The notes beneath the pieces are model-generated. The model ran no database searches. It saw only the letters and a list, made by a program, of their open reading frames with translations, and was not told where the DNA came from. Below are positions 33,453-42,331 of a DNA stretch of 64,000 nt, one piece after another. Position numbers and translations under genes: made by a program. Origin of the DNA: Bradyrhizobium iriomotense (GTDB lineage Bacteria > Pseudomonadota > Alphaproteobacteria > Rhizobiales > Xanthobacteraceae); the NCBI RefSeq assembly GCF_018130765.1, contig NZ_JAFCJZ010000004.1:1-64000 (forward strand), written 5' to 3'. The stretch's first letter is position 1, and each line of letters opens with the position of its first letter.

Positions 33453-34166
33453 TTACATCAATTTCAAGCCCTTTAAACTCGCATGCCCGTTCTTGCCGAC
33501 GATGATGTGGTCGTGCACGGAAATGCCGAGCGGGGTGGCGATGTTGACAATCGCCTTGGTCATCTGGATGTCGGCCTGCGACGGCGTGGGATCGCCGCTC
33601 GGGTGATTGTGCACCAGGATCAGCGCGGTCGCCGACAATTCCAGCGCGCGCTTGATCACCTCGCGCGGATAGACCGGGGTGTGGTCGACGGTGCCGGTCT
33701 GCTGCACCTCGTCGGCGATCAGCTGGTTGCGCTTGTCGAGGAAGAGCAGGCGGAATTGCTCCTTGTCTGAAAACGCCATGCTGGTGCGGCAATAATCGAT
33801 CACCTCGTTCCATGACGACAGCGCGTTGCGGCTGTTGACCTCGCCCTTGGCGACGCGATGCGCGGCCGCCGCGATCAGCTTGAGCTGGTTGATGGCGGAC
33901 TCGCCAACGCCGTCGATCTCGCGCAGGCGTGCCACCGGGGCATGTACGACCTCGGCGAACGAGCCGAAGGTTTTGATCAGCGCCTTCGCCAGCGGCTTGG
34001 TGTCGCGCCGCGGCAGTGCCGGAAACAGCGCCATTTCCAGCAGCTCGTAGTCGCTGAGCGCATCCGCACCGGCGCTGTAGAAGCGCTCACGCAGCCGCTC
34101 GCGATGGCCGAGATAGTGCGGCGCGTCCTCCGGCTTGCTCTTGTCGTGGTCTGGCTTGGCGGGCAT
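33453..34166 (-). CDS. radC: RadC family JAB/MPN domain protein
   Basis: 237 residues, the full length of the family. A helix-hairpin-helix region ([19 protein letters not shown], about 80-98) is followed by the JAB/JAMM domain with the complete metal motif [16 protein letters not shown] (about 183-198). Despite its name, RadC's role in DNA repair is unproven. This is the only intact copy; its last 161 bases are clearly more divergent from the three remnants than remnants 2 and 3 are from each other. It lies in a map-side neighbourhood. Confidence 0.93.
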   Translation of the reverse strand: MPAKPDHDKSKPEDAPHYLGHRERLRERFYSAGADALSDYELLEMALFPALPRRDTKPLAKALIKTFGSFAEVVHAPVARLREIDGVGESAINQLKLIAAAAHRVAKGEVNSRNALSSWNEVIDYCRTSMAFSDKEQFRLLFLDKRNQLIADEVQQTGTVDHTPVYPREVIKRALELSATALILVHNHPSGDPTPSQADIQMTKAIVNIATPLGISVHDHIIVGKNGHASLKGLKLM

Positions 34167-34227
34167 CGGCCGCCAGCATTGCCTCGTCGCGGGCGTTTTT
34201 CAACCGGCAATTGCAGGGAGCCTCCCC

Positions 34228-35148
34228 TTATGGCTTCCGCACGGGTGCGGTCACCGCCACGACGCCGATGACGATGAGCGCCATGCCGGCCGCCATCGAC
34301 CATGTGAAGCTCTCGCCAAGGAGCGCGGTCCCGAGCGCCACGGCGAAGCCCGCGCGCAAATAGCTTCCGCTCGTCGTGCCGAGCGGGCCGAGCGTGCGGA
34401 TCAGGCGGAAATAGATCACCATGGCGAGCGCGGTGCAGACGATGGCGAGGCCGAGCACCGCCGCGATCGCCTGCGTCGTCGGCGCCAGCGCCCAGGGCCG
34501 CTCGAGCACGGCGGCTGCGGGCAGCATCAGGGCCGCGGCGCAGCTCATCGCGCCGGCGGCCGTGACGATCGCCGGAAGTTTCGAAAACCGCTGTCCCCAG
34601 ATCGGTGCGAGCGCGTAGCAGAGACTGGCGCCGAGCACGGCAGCCTGCGCCAGCGGCGCCGCCGTGCCGATCCCGGACAACGCATCGACGCCGATGGTCA
34701 CAGCGACGCCTACAAGACCGAGCGCGACGCCGGCGATCTTGCGGCCGCTGATCGACTGCCGGCCTCGCCCGGTCGTCAGCGCGATCACAAGGACGAACAT
34801 CGGCGGCGTTGCGTTGAGCACGCCGGCAAGCCCGCTCGCGATATGCATCTCGCCCCAGCTGATCAGGGTGAAGGGCAGCGCGCTTTGCAGCAGGCCCTGC
34901 ACCAGGAAGGCGGCCCAGACCGATTGCTCGCGGGGGAGGGAGTGGCCCTGCGCGATCGCGATCACGAGCAGGACGATTGCGGCGATCGTCACCCGCACGG
35001 CGACCATCGTGAACGGCGGAATTGTCGGGACCGCGACCTTGATCAGCGTGAACGAACTGCCCCAGATCAGCGCGAGCAGCAGCAGGAGTCCGATTTCGAG
35101 GGGGAGGGTGGTTTGCTCGGACGTTGCCGGTGGCGCCTGCGTGCTCAT
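34228..35148 (-). CDS. EamA/DMT family exporter
   Basis: 306 residues with ten predicted membrane helices in two EamA halves (LLLLALIWGSSFTLIKVAVP at the start; LGASLCYALAPIWGQRF in the second half). Members export amino acids, metabolites or toxic compounds; the substrate is unknown. AGGAG lies nine bases before the ATG. It is divergent from the Ada-type gene. Confidence 0.88.
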   Translation of the reverse strand: MSTQAPPATSEQTTLPLEIGLLLLLALIWGSSFTLIKVAVPTIPPFTMVAVRVTIAAIVLLVIAIAQGHSLPREQSVWAAFLVQGLLQSALPFTLISWGEMHIASGLAGVLNATPPMFVLVIALTTGRGRQSISGRKIAGVALGLVGVAVTIGVDALSGIGTAAPLAQAAVLGASLCYALAPIWGQRFSKLPAIVTAAGAMSCAAALMLPAAAVLERPWALAPTTQAIAAVLGLAIVCTALAMVIYFRLIRTLGPLGTTSGSYLRAGFAVALGTALLGESFTWSMAAGMALIVIGVVAVTAPVRKP

Positions 35149-35280
35149 GCGAATTTGCTCCTGGATCGATCGGCACCATGATCCGGAGCTTTCGTGCGGG
35201 CTGGCTGAATTCGGACCTCATCGCCCGATGATGTCCGATTTCAGCTACTCGGTAGGCTGCATCGAAACTATGATTTGGCC

Positions 35281-35877
35281 ATGGCTAGGATTTCGGCCGA
35301 GCGGCAGACGCTGCCGCCGCATCTCGATTGGGACACCTGCGACCGGGCGCGCCTCGCGCGTGCCGGCGCGTTCGACGGCCTGTTCTTCTCCGGCGTGCGC
35401 TCGACGCGCATCTACTGCCGGCCGGTCTGTCCGGTTCGCCCGGCGCGCTCCGAGAACGTGACCTTCTATCCGACCGCCGCCGCCGCCGAGCGGGCCGGCT
35501 TTCGCCCGTGCCTGCGTTGCCGGCCGGAAACCGCGCCGGGGTCGCCCGCCTGGATGGGAACGGCCACCACCGTCGCGCGCGGCATGCGCATGATCAACGA
35601 TGGTTTTCTGGACCGGGCTTCCGCGGCGGAGCTTGCGGACGCCCTCGGCGTCGGGCCGCGCCATCTGCTGCGCCTGTTCATGCGCCATGCCGGCGCGAGC
35701 CCGAGCGAGATTGCCGCGACGCGGCGCGTGCAGGAAGCCAAGCGCCTCATCGACCAGACTGAGATGACGCTGGCGGAAATTGCTTTCGCCGCCGGGTTCG
35801 GCAGCGTGCGCAGATTCAATGATGCCTTTGCGGCGACCTACAAAAGGGCGCCGTCGTCATTCCGTCGGCGACGATAG
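35281..35877 (+). CDS. Ada-type Zn-binding / AraC transcriptional regulator
   Basis: 198 residues. The N-terminal part is the Ada metal-binding domain with four cysteines (YCRPVCPVRP and FRPCLRCRPE), which in Ada repairs methyl phosphotriesters by transfer to a cysteine. An AraC-type helix-turn-helix follows (about 105-195, SAAELADALGVGPRHLLRLF). The O6-methylguanine methyltransferase domain of full-length Ada is absent. It probably senses DNA alkylation and activates repair genes. The frame opens with TTG at 35275; I use the ATG at 35281. It converges on map with a 12-base gap. Confidence 0.88.
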   Translation: MARISAERQTLPPHLDWDTCDRARLARAGAFDGLFFSGVRSTRIYCRPVCPVRPARSENVTFYPTAAAAERAGFRPCLRCRPETAPGSPAWMGTATTVARGMRMINDGFLDRASAAELADALGVGPRHLLRLFMRHAGASPSEIAATRRVQEAKRLIDQTEMTLAEIAFAAGFGSVRRFNDAFAATYKRAPSSFRRRR

Positions 35878-35889
35878 GACGCGACGAAG

Positions 35890-36708
35890 TCACCCGATCT
35901 GCTTCTCGCCGTGTCGTTCGGACAGCGTGAAGATCTCGACACCGGTCGCCGTCACGCCAACGGAGTGCTCGAACTGCGCCGACAGCGAGCGGTCGCGGGT
36001 CACCGCGGTCCAGCCGTCGGAGAGGATCTTTACATGCGGCTTGCCGAGATTGATCATCGGCTCGATGGTGAAGAACATGCCGGGCTTGAGCTGCACGCCC
36101 TCGCCGGGCCGGCCGATATGGATGATGTTCGGCTCGTCGTGGAACATGCGCCCGAGGCCATGGCCGCAGAAATCGCGCACCACGCTCATGCCCTGCGGCT
36201 CGACGAAGCTCTGGATGGCGTGGCCGATGTCGCCGGTGGTGGCGCCGGGCTTCACCGCGGCGATGCCGCGCATCATCGCCTCATACGTTACCTCGATCAG
36301 CCGCTCGGCCTTGCGGGCGATCGGGCCGACCGCATACATCCGGCTGGAATCGCCATACCAGCCGTCGACGATGAAGGTGACGTCGATGTTGACGATGTCG
36401 CCTTCCTTCAGCGGACGGTCGCCGGGCATGCCGTGGCAGACCACGTGGTTGAGCGAGGTGCAGGTCGAGTAGCGGTAGCCGCGGTACATCAGCGTCGCCG
36501 GATAGGCGCCGTGGCTGAAGGCGAAGTCGCGGACGAATTCGTCGATCTTGGAGGTCGGCACGCCCGGCCCGACAATGTCGGTGAGCTCGTCGAGGCACTT
36601 CGCCACCAGCGCGCCCGCCTTGCGCATGCCGGCAAAGGCGGCGGGCCCATGCAGCTTGATCTGTCCGGTCTTGCGCAGGGAGGTATCGGTGGCTTCGACG
36701 TAGCTCAT
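35890..36708 (-). CDS. map: methionine aminopeptidase, type I
   Basis: 272 residues. It removes the N-terminal methionine from nascent proteins. Metal ligands of the pita-bread fold are visible: Asp in VNIDVTFIVDGWYGDSSRMY (two Asp), His in FCGHGLGRMFHDEP, Glu in FFTIEPMI and Glu in AQFEHSVGVT. Substrate-pocket residues HVVCHGMPGD are present. An N-terminal extension of about 20 residues is normal for alphaproteobacteria. An essential housekeeping gene. Confidence 0.96.
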   Translation of the reverse strand: MSYVEATDTSLRKTGQIKLHGPAAFAGMRKAGALVAKCLDELTDIVGPGVPTSKIDEFVRDFAFSHGAYPATLMYRGYRYSTCTSLNHVVCHGMPGDRPLKEGDIVNIDVTFIVDGWYGDSSRMYAVGPIARKAERLIEVTYEAMMRGIAAVKPGATTGDIGHAIQSFVEPQGMSVVRDFCGHGLGRMFHDEPNIIHIGRPGEGVQLKPGMFFTIEPMINLGKPHVKILSDGWTAVTRDRSLSAQFEHSVGVTATGVEIFTLSERHGEKQIG

Positions 36709-36893
36709 GCTTGTGCGGTCTTCCGGGCTGGTCTCGATGTCGGTGGAAAGGCTTGATTTCAGGCCCTAATTTAATGATTGCCCGCCTTCGTGCAAGCCAA
36801 GGCAGAGCGTTTTCGAGCGAAGTGGCTACCGGTTCGCGTGAAGAAAACGCGTCAAAACAAGAATCTTACCGGTCCTTGCGCCCGAAAGCGGGC

Positions 36894-38210
36894 CTAATTC
36901 GGGACTTCTACGGTGGTTTCGACCGGCAGGGCGCCGCCGCGGACGCGGATTTCGCGGACGGGGTAGGGAACCCGGATGCCCTCGCGCTTGAAGGCGTCCC
37001 ACAGCGCCAGCATCACGTCGCTCTTGACGTTGTCCATGCCGTCGGGGTCCGCGATCCAGAAGGTCAGCGAGAACTTCATACCGGCTTCCGCGAACTCGGT
37101 CAAAATGCTGTTCGGCGCCTTGCCCTTGGTGGCGCGCGGATGGGCGGCGGCGGTCTCGGCGGCGAGCTTGGTGACCAGGCGGGGGTCGGCGTCGTAATTG
37201 GTGCCGAAGGCGATCTTCACCAGCGTGTTCTTGTCTGTATAGGTCCAGTTGACGACCTTCTGCGTCACCAAATCCTCGTTCGGCACCAGGAATTCGCGGC
37301 CATCGCCGGCGGCGACGGAAATATAGCGCGTCTTCATCGCGCTGATCCGCCCGGTATTGTCGCCGATGGTGACGAGGTCGCCGGGCTTCACCGATTTGTC
37401 GGCCAGCAGGATGATGCCCGAGATGAAATTGGCCACGATCTTCTGCAGGCCGATACCGATGCCGACGCCGACCGCGCCGGAGAACACCGCGAGCGCGGAG
37501 AGATCGATCCCGACCGCGCCAAGCGCGATGACGATCGCCACCGCAAGCAGGCCGATGCGGATGATCTTGACCAGCAGCACCTGCACCGACGGCGTCAGGT
37601 CGGTGGTCGAGTTGATCCGGCTCTCGGCGAAATTGCTGGCGATGTTGGTGGCCCACAGCGCGATCAGCAGCAGCGCGCCGGCCTTGATCACCAGCAGCGG
37701 CGTCAGCCTGAGGCCGCCGAGCACGATCGCGAAGGAATCGAGCAGCTCGACGGTGGTGTCGAGCTGGCCGATGATGGACAGCGCCGCGACGAACCAGGCC
37801 GTGATCGACACCAGCTTGACGATGAAGGCGTTGCGCAGCACCGAGGTCACCAGCCGGATCACGAGCCAGGCCAGCCCCATCTTGGCGGCGACCATCAGCA
37901 GATAGGAGCGGCTCGGCCAGGTCGCGTGGTACATCACCACGCGCGAGATGATCACGAGCAGGGTGAACACCGCCGTCGAGGCGCTCGACATCATCACCCG
38001 CGAGAAGTGCCGGAGCGGCAGCGGCCAGCCCATGGCCAGCGATGTCATGTCGACGCGGTTGCGAATGCCAGCTTCCGCGGCATAGGCGATGCCGGCTGCC
38101 GCGAGAATGAGACCAAATTGCAGGTAGAACCAGGGTGAGGAAATCTCCGCCCCGACGCTGCGTGCGGTCGTCTGCACGAACTCCATGAAGTCTTTGAGGT
38201 CCATGTCCAT
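36894..38210 (-). CDS. MscS family mechanosensitive ion channel
   Basis: 438 residues. Several membrane helices in the first 230 residues precede the MscS pore helix, rich in Gly/Ala (VFSGAVGVGIGIGLQKIVAN, about 235-255), and the beta domain with LADKSVKPGDLVTIG and the downstream SVAAGDGREFLVPNEDLV. It opens on membrane tension to release osmolytes. The size (larger than E. coli MscS) fits the multi-helix subgroup. The ATG at 38210 is chosen over the earlier one at 38285, since the extra segment is Pro/Cys-rich and non-helical. Divergent from the antiporter gene. Confidence 0.9.
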   Translation of the reverse strand: MDMDLKDFMEFVQTTARSVGAEISSPWFYLQFGLILAAAGIAYAAEAGIRNRVDMTSLAMGWPLPLRHFSRVMMSSASTAVFTLLVIISRVVMYHATWPSRSYLLMVAAKMGLAWLVIRLVTSVLRNAFIVKLVSITAWFVAALSIIGQLDTTVELLDSFAIVLGGLRLTPLLVIKAGALLLIALWATNIASNFAESRINSTTDLTPSVQVLLVKIIRIGLLAVAIVIALGAVGIDLSALAVFSGAVGVGIGIGLQKIVANFISGIILLADKSVKPGDLVTIGDNTGRISAMKTRYISVAAGDGREFLVPNEDLVTQKVVNWTYTDKNTLVKIAFGTNYDADPRLVTKLAAETAAAHPRATKGKAPNSILTEFAEAGMKFSLTFWIADPDGMDNVKSDVMLALWDAFKREGIRVPYPVREIRVRGGALPVETTVEVPN

Positions 38211-38417
38211 CGGTCTCGTCGGCAAGCAGGGGAGCAATTGATTCGAGGGCGCCGCAGAATCCCACAAAGGGCGCGGCCCGGCCATCGATACACCGTGAAG
38301 TGAAGCGCGTTAAGGCCGCAAAATACGGGCAGATTGCCGCGAGGAGCGAAAATGGGTTGGCGCGGGGGAGTGCCGACGATAAGGATGAAAATCCAGCGAT
38401 TTGTACCCGGAAGGTGG

Positions 38418-40211
38418 ATGGCCTCCCTCGACTCCTTCAGCCTCACCATATTGCTCGGCGCCGTCCTCGTCATGGCCGGTATCCTGTCGAGCCTGCTTGC
38501 GCTGCGCTTCGGCGCGCCCTTGCTGCTCGTGTTCCTTGCCATCGGCATGCTCGCGGGCGATTCCGGCCCCGGGCAGATCCAGTTCAACGACGTCGGCACG
38601 ACCTATCTGGTCGGCTCGGTGGCGCTGGCCCTGATCCTGTTCGACGGCGGCTTGCGGACGCGCTTTGCCAGCATCAGCACCGTGCTTGCGCCCTCCGTGG
38701 TGCTGGCCACCGTCGGCGTGCTCCTGACCGCGGTGGTCACCGCGCCGTTCGCCAGATACGCGCTGGACCTCAACTGGACGGAGTCGCTGCTGGTCGGCGC
38801 CGTGGTGGCCTCGACCGATGCGGCCGCCGTGTTCCTGCTGGTCCACACCCAGGGCCTGCGCTTGCGTCCGCGCGTCGGCGCGACGCTGGAGGCGGAGTCC
38901 GGCACCAACGATCCCTTCGCGATCTTCCTCACCCTGATGCTGGTCGAATACATCTCGATCGGCTCGAGCTCGCCCGGCCATGTGTTCATGGAGTTCGTGC
39001 TGGAGGCGGCGGTGGGCGCCGTCGTCGGCGTGTTCGGCGGCCGCCTCGTCGTCATCGCGCTCAACAAGGTCGCGCTGCCGCAGGGCCTGCACGCGCCATT
39101 CGTCACCACCGCGGCGCTGGTGATCTTCGGCGGCTCGCAGATCATGCACGCCTCGGGCTTCCTGGCGGTCTATCTCGCCGGCATCATCATCGGCAACCGG
39201 CCGACGCGTGCGCATAATTCGGTGGTGACCTTCCTGGATGCGGCGACCTGGCTGGCGCAGATCGTGATGTTCGTGCTGCTGGGCCTTTTGGTCTCGCCGA
39301 GCCGGCTTGGCGCCAGCGTGTTGCCGGCGGTCGCCGTCGCGCTGGTCCTGATGCTGGTGGCGCGGCCGCTCGCGGTGTTCGTATGCCTGGCGCCATTCCG
39401 CTTCAACTGGCGCGAAAAGATCTTCATCGCCTGGACCGGCCTGCGCGGTGCGGTCGCGATCTTCCTGGCCTCGATCCCGATGCTGGTCGGCCTGTCCAAG
39501 GCCTATCTCTATTTCGACGTCGCCTTCGTCGTCGTCATCATCTCGCTGCTGCTGCAGGGCTGGACGCTGGCGCCCGCCGCGCGCAAGCTGCACGTCGCGC
39601 TGCCGCGCGCCGAGCGCGGCCCGCGCCGCGTCGAGCTCGACCTGCCCGGCCAGCTCGAGCAGCAGCTCGTCGGCTATCCGGTGCGCCCCAAGAGCCTGTA
39701 TTTCCGCCGCGGCCTGATCCCGTCCTGGTCCAAGCCGACGCTGGTGATCCGCAACCAGAACATCCTGACGCCCACGGAAGCCGATCCGATCGCGCCCGGC
39801 GACTACATTTACCTGCTGGCGCCGCCGGAAAAGGCCGAGTCGCTCGACCGCTTCTTTGTCGACATGCAGCCGAGCACGGCGCCCGATCCGCATCTGCTCG
39901 GCGACTTCATGGTCTCCGGCGAGCACACGCTGGCCGAGCTGGCCGAGATCTACGGCGTCAAGGTGAGTGAGGACGAGGGCAAGCTCACGCTCGCCGACTA
40001 TTTCGACGTCCACCTCGACCGCGCCCCGAAGGAGGGCGCCGAGCTCGCGCTGGACGAGATCGTGCTGGTCGCACGCAGCATCTCCGGCGGCCGCGTCAAT
40101 GTCGTCGGCCTGCGCCTGCCGGAAGAGGACGAGACACCGCCGCCGCTGACACGCCGGCAGGTGCTGCGGAAGAAGCTTGCGGATCTGTGGAGCTCGGTGG
40201 CGGGGGTGTAG
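38418..40211 (+). CDS. potassium/proton antiporter (NhaP2/CvrA type)
   Basis: 597 residues. About 12 membrane helices (residues 5-395) form a CPA1-type exchanger; the ion-site region is SLLVGAVVASTDAAAVFLLV near residue 120, with ESGTNDPFAI near 155. A cytoplasmic TrkA_C/RCK_C domain (about 415-500) and a CorC_HlyC-like domain (about 505-580) follow, the layout of K+/H+ antiporters NhaP2/CvrA used in osmotic and volume control. The divergent MscS channel fits an osmoregulatory locus. The start is taken at MASLDSFSLTILL; upstream in-frame ATGs exist from 38334. Confidence 0.88.
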   Translation: MASLDSFSLTILLGAVLVMAGILSSLLALRFGAPLLLVFLAIGMLAGDSGPGQIQFNDVGTTYLVGSVALALILFDGGLRTRFASISTVLAPSVVLATVGVLLTAVVTAPFARYALDLNWTESLLVGAVVASTDAAAVFLLVHTQGLRLRPRVGATLEAESGTNDPFAIFLTLMLVEYISIGSSSPGHVFMEFVLEAAVGAVVGVFGGRLVVIALNKVALPQGLHAPFVTTAALVIFGGSQIMHASGFLAVYLAGIIIGNRPTRAHNSVVTFLDAATWLAQIVMFVLLGLLVSPSRLGASVLPAVAVALVLMLVARPLAVFVCLAPFRFNWREKIFIAWTGLRGAVAIFLASIPMLVGLSKAYLYFDVAFVVVIISLLLQGWTLAPAARKLHVALPRAERGPRRVELDLPGQLEQQLVGYPVRPKSLYFRRGLIPSWSKPTLVIRNQNILTPTEADPIAPGDYIYLLAPPEKAESLDRFFVDMQPSTAPDPHLLGDFMVSGEHTLAELAEIYGVKVSEDEGKLTLADYFDVHLDRAPKEGAELALDEIVLVARSISGGRVNVVGLRLPEEDETPPPLTRRQVLRKKLADLWSSVAGV

Positions 40212-40220
40212 TCTCTTCTC

Positions 40221-40322
40221 GTCATTCCGGGGCGCGCGTCAGCGCGAACCCGGAATCCATTTTTCTTCTGAACGAGCGGCGAGATGGATTCCGGGCTCGC
40301 CCTTCGGGCGCCCCGGAATGAC
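40221..40322. repeat. nested palindromic intergenic repeat, copy D (short variant)
   Basis: GTCATTCCGGGGCGCGCGTC and GGGCGCCCCGGAATGAC as outer arms, with GAACCCGGAATCCAT and ATGGATTCCGGGCTC inside. It lacks the CCACAGG segment of the other copies and has ATT in place of GTC after the first GTC. It lies 10 bases after the antiporter stop and may act as its terminator. Confidence 0.72.
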
Positions 40323-40458
40323 GAGAATGAGGAATCCGCCCCCAAAATCGCCGCAACTGCTGAAAGTTTCCGCTGTTCCGCGGAGATAATAGCCGGAACG
40401 CTCCGGGGCGCCGCTCGTTCTTCGCGTGACGGTCAACGTCTTTGACAGGAGCAGTTCC

Positions 40459-40719
40459 ATGCGAAGTTTCATTCTGCCTGCCATCGTCGCGATCGGTCTC
40501 GGATCGGCTGCGCCGGCGATGGCCTATGACACCGGCGACCAGATCTCGATGCAGGTCGCGCTCGATGTCGCGACCGATATCGGCGTCGTGACGGTCTCTC
40601 ACACCCAGTTCCTCGGCGACGAATGGCAGATCGAAGGCCGCGATCGCGCCGGGCGCTGGATGGAGGTCGACGTCGATGCCCGGACCGGCGAGGTCCGCAA
40701 CGTCGACCGCGGCTGGTAA
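40459..40719 (+). CDS. small exported PepSY-like protein
   Basis: 86 residues: signal peptide ending APAMA, then a compact domain (DQISMQVALDVATDIGVVTV ... EWQIEGRDRAGRWMEVDVDA) and RTGEVRNVDRGW at the end, a PepSY-like pattern. PepSY domains are thought to inhibit proteases or sense small molecules in the periplasm. AGGAG lies eight bases before the ATG at 40459. Confidence 0.72.
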   Translation: MRSFILPAIVAIGLGSAAPAMAYDTGDQISMQVALDVATDIGVVTVSHTQFLGDEWQIEGRDRAGRWMEVDVDARTGEVRNVDRGW

Positions 40720-40763
40720 AGACGAAGCGACGGAAGAGCTGAAACGCGAGATGCCTCCCCACC

Positions 40764-40903
40764 GTCGTCCCGGCGAAAGCCGGGACCCATAACCACAGGG
40801 AGATGTTTGGCGAAGACAGGCAGTGATCTTTTCTTCGCCGGTACTTAAACCGCACTCCCTCGATAGATCACGCGGTATGGGTCCCGGCCTTCGCCGGGAC
40901 GAC
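40764..40903. repeat. nested palindromic intergenic repeat, copy E
   Basis: GTCGTCCCGGCGAAAGCCGG on the left and CCGGCCTTCGCCGGGACGAC on the right; inner arms GGGACCCATAACCACAGG and CGCGGTATGGGTCCC. It separates the convergent PepSY-like gene and modC. Confidence 0.8.
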
Positions 40904-40930
40904 AGCGGTGGATGGATTGGCGGACGACCT

Positions 40931-41593
40931 CTACGTCAGCACCTTCACTCCACCGAGCGACGTCACCCGGCCCTGCTTCAGCATCACGATCTGGGTCGCG
41001 AGCTGGCGCAGTTCGGCGGCGTCGTGGCTGACATAAACCATCGGCACATTGGCCTCGTCGCGCAGCCGCACCAGATAGGGCAGGATCTCGAGCTTGCGGC
41101 CCTCGTCGAGCGCGCCGAGCGGCTCGTCGAGCAGCAGCAGGCGCGGTTTCGACAAGAGCGCGCGGCCGAGCGCGACACGCTGGCGCTCGCCACCGGAGAG
41201 CTTTCCGGGACGGCGGTCTTGCAGCGCACCGATGTCGAGCAGGTCGATGATGCGCCTGTGTTGCGTCGGATCGGGCGCAAGTCCGTTCATCCGCCGTCCG
41301 TAGTCGAGATTCTGCGCGACGTTGAGATGCGGAAACAGCCGTGCATCCTGGAACACATAGCCGATGCGGCGGCGGTAAGTGGGCACATGAATGCCGGCCG
41401 CGGTGTCGTCGACGGTCTCGCCGTCGATCACGATGGTGCCGCGGTCGGGCCGCAACAGGCCGGCGATCATGTTGACCAGCGAACTCTTGCCGGAGCCCGA
41501 GGCGCCGAACAGGCCGATGACGCGCCCCTCGCTGGTGAACGACGCGGACAGCGAGAACTCGCCGAGCTGTTTTTCGACGTCGACGCGCAGCAT
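40931..41593 (-). CDS. modC: molybdate ABC transporter ATP-binding protein, short form
   Basis: 220 residues. Walker A GASGSGKSS (near 32), Q-loop YVFQDARLFPH, signature LSGGERQRVALGRAL (near 126) and Walker B RLLLLDEPLGALDEG (near 147) are complete. The FQDARLFPHLNV segment is typical of ModC. The C-terminal TOBE/Mop molybdate-binding domain of about 130 residues found in classical ModC is missing: the protein ends soon after the nucleotide domain. The ATG at 41593 is two bases from the modB stop, so the genes are co-translated. Confidence 0.88.
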   Translation of the reverse strand: MLRVDVEKQLGEFSLSASFTSEGRVIGLFGASGSGKSSLVNMIAGLLRPDRGTIVIDGETVDDTAAGIHVPTYRRRIGYVFQDARLFPHLNVAQNLDYGRRMNGLAPDPTQHRRIIDLLDIGALQDRRPGKLSGGERQRVALGRALLSKPRLLLLDEPLGALDEGRKLEILPYLVRLRDEANVPMVYVSHDAAELRQLATQIVMLKQGRVTSLGGVKVLT

Positions 41594-41595
41594 GG

Positions 41596-42294
41596 TCAGT
41601 TTCCGTGCAGGCGCGCGGTGGCGCGCCGGGCGAACCATTCGGCGGCGATCAGCGCGCCGAGCGCGAGCACGATCGAGACGATGACCAGCCGGCCCGCGGC
41701 GGCATCGCCGTCAGGCGTCTGGATCAGCGAATAGATCGCGGAGGAAATCGTCTGGGTCTCGCCGGGAATGTTGGAGACGAAGGTGATGGTGGCGCCGAAC
41801 TCGCCGATCGCCTTGGCAAAGCCGAGCACCATGCCGGCGAGCACGCCCGGCAGCGCCAGCGGCAGCGTCACCGTGAAGAACACTTTCCACGGGGCCGCGC
41901 CGAGCGTTTCCGCGGCCTGCTCGAGCCGGCGGTCGATCGCCTCGATAGACAGCCGCATCGGGCGCACCAGCAGCGGAAACGCCATCACGCCGCAGGCGAG
42001 CGCGGCACCTGTCCAGCGGAATGCGAAGACGATGCCGAGATGGTCGGCGAGAAAGCCGCCGACCAGGCCGCGGCGGCCGAAGGTGAGCAGCAGCAGATAG
42101 CCGGTGACGACAGGCGGCAGCACCAGCGGCAGGTGCACGACGGCGTCGAGCACCGACTTGCCCCAGAAGTCACGCCGCGCGAGCAGCCATGCCAGCGCGA
42201 TGCCGAACGGCGTCGCGACCAGCGTGGCGATGACGGCGACCCTGAGCGAAAGCAGGATCGCCGTCCATTCGGCGGGAGAGATCTCGAACATCAA
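41596..42294 (-). CDS. modB: molybdate ABC transporter permease
   Basis: 232 residues, five to six membrane helices. The EAA coupling loop reads AAETLGAAPWKVFFTVTLPL (about 135-155), as in ModB. It forms the membrane channel for molybdate import with ModA and ModC. The stop lies two bases before modC, and 37 bases separate it from modA, so the three genes form one operon. Confidence 0.92.
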   Translation of the reverse strand: MMFEISPAEWTAILLSLRVAVIATLVATPFGIALAWLLARRDFWGKSVLDAVVHLPLVLPPVVTGYLLLLTFGRRGLVGGFLADHLGIVFAFRWTGAALACGVMAFPLLVRPMRLSIEAIDRRLEQAAETLGAAPWKVFFTVTLPLALPGVLAGMVLGFAKAIGEFGATITFVSNIPGETQTISSAIYSLIQTPDGDAAAGRLVIVSIVLALGALIAAEWFARRATARLHGN

Positions 42295-42331
42295 GTCGTA
42301 ATATCAGGTCCCAAAATTCAAGTCGCAAAAA

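Noticed and set aside
22378..34166. integrase or transposase inside the radC array
   Set aside because: All long frames were inspected; none shows tyrosine recombinase, serine recombinase or DDE motifs, so mobility genes are absent here.
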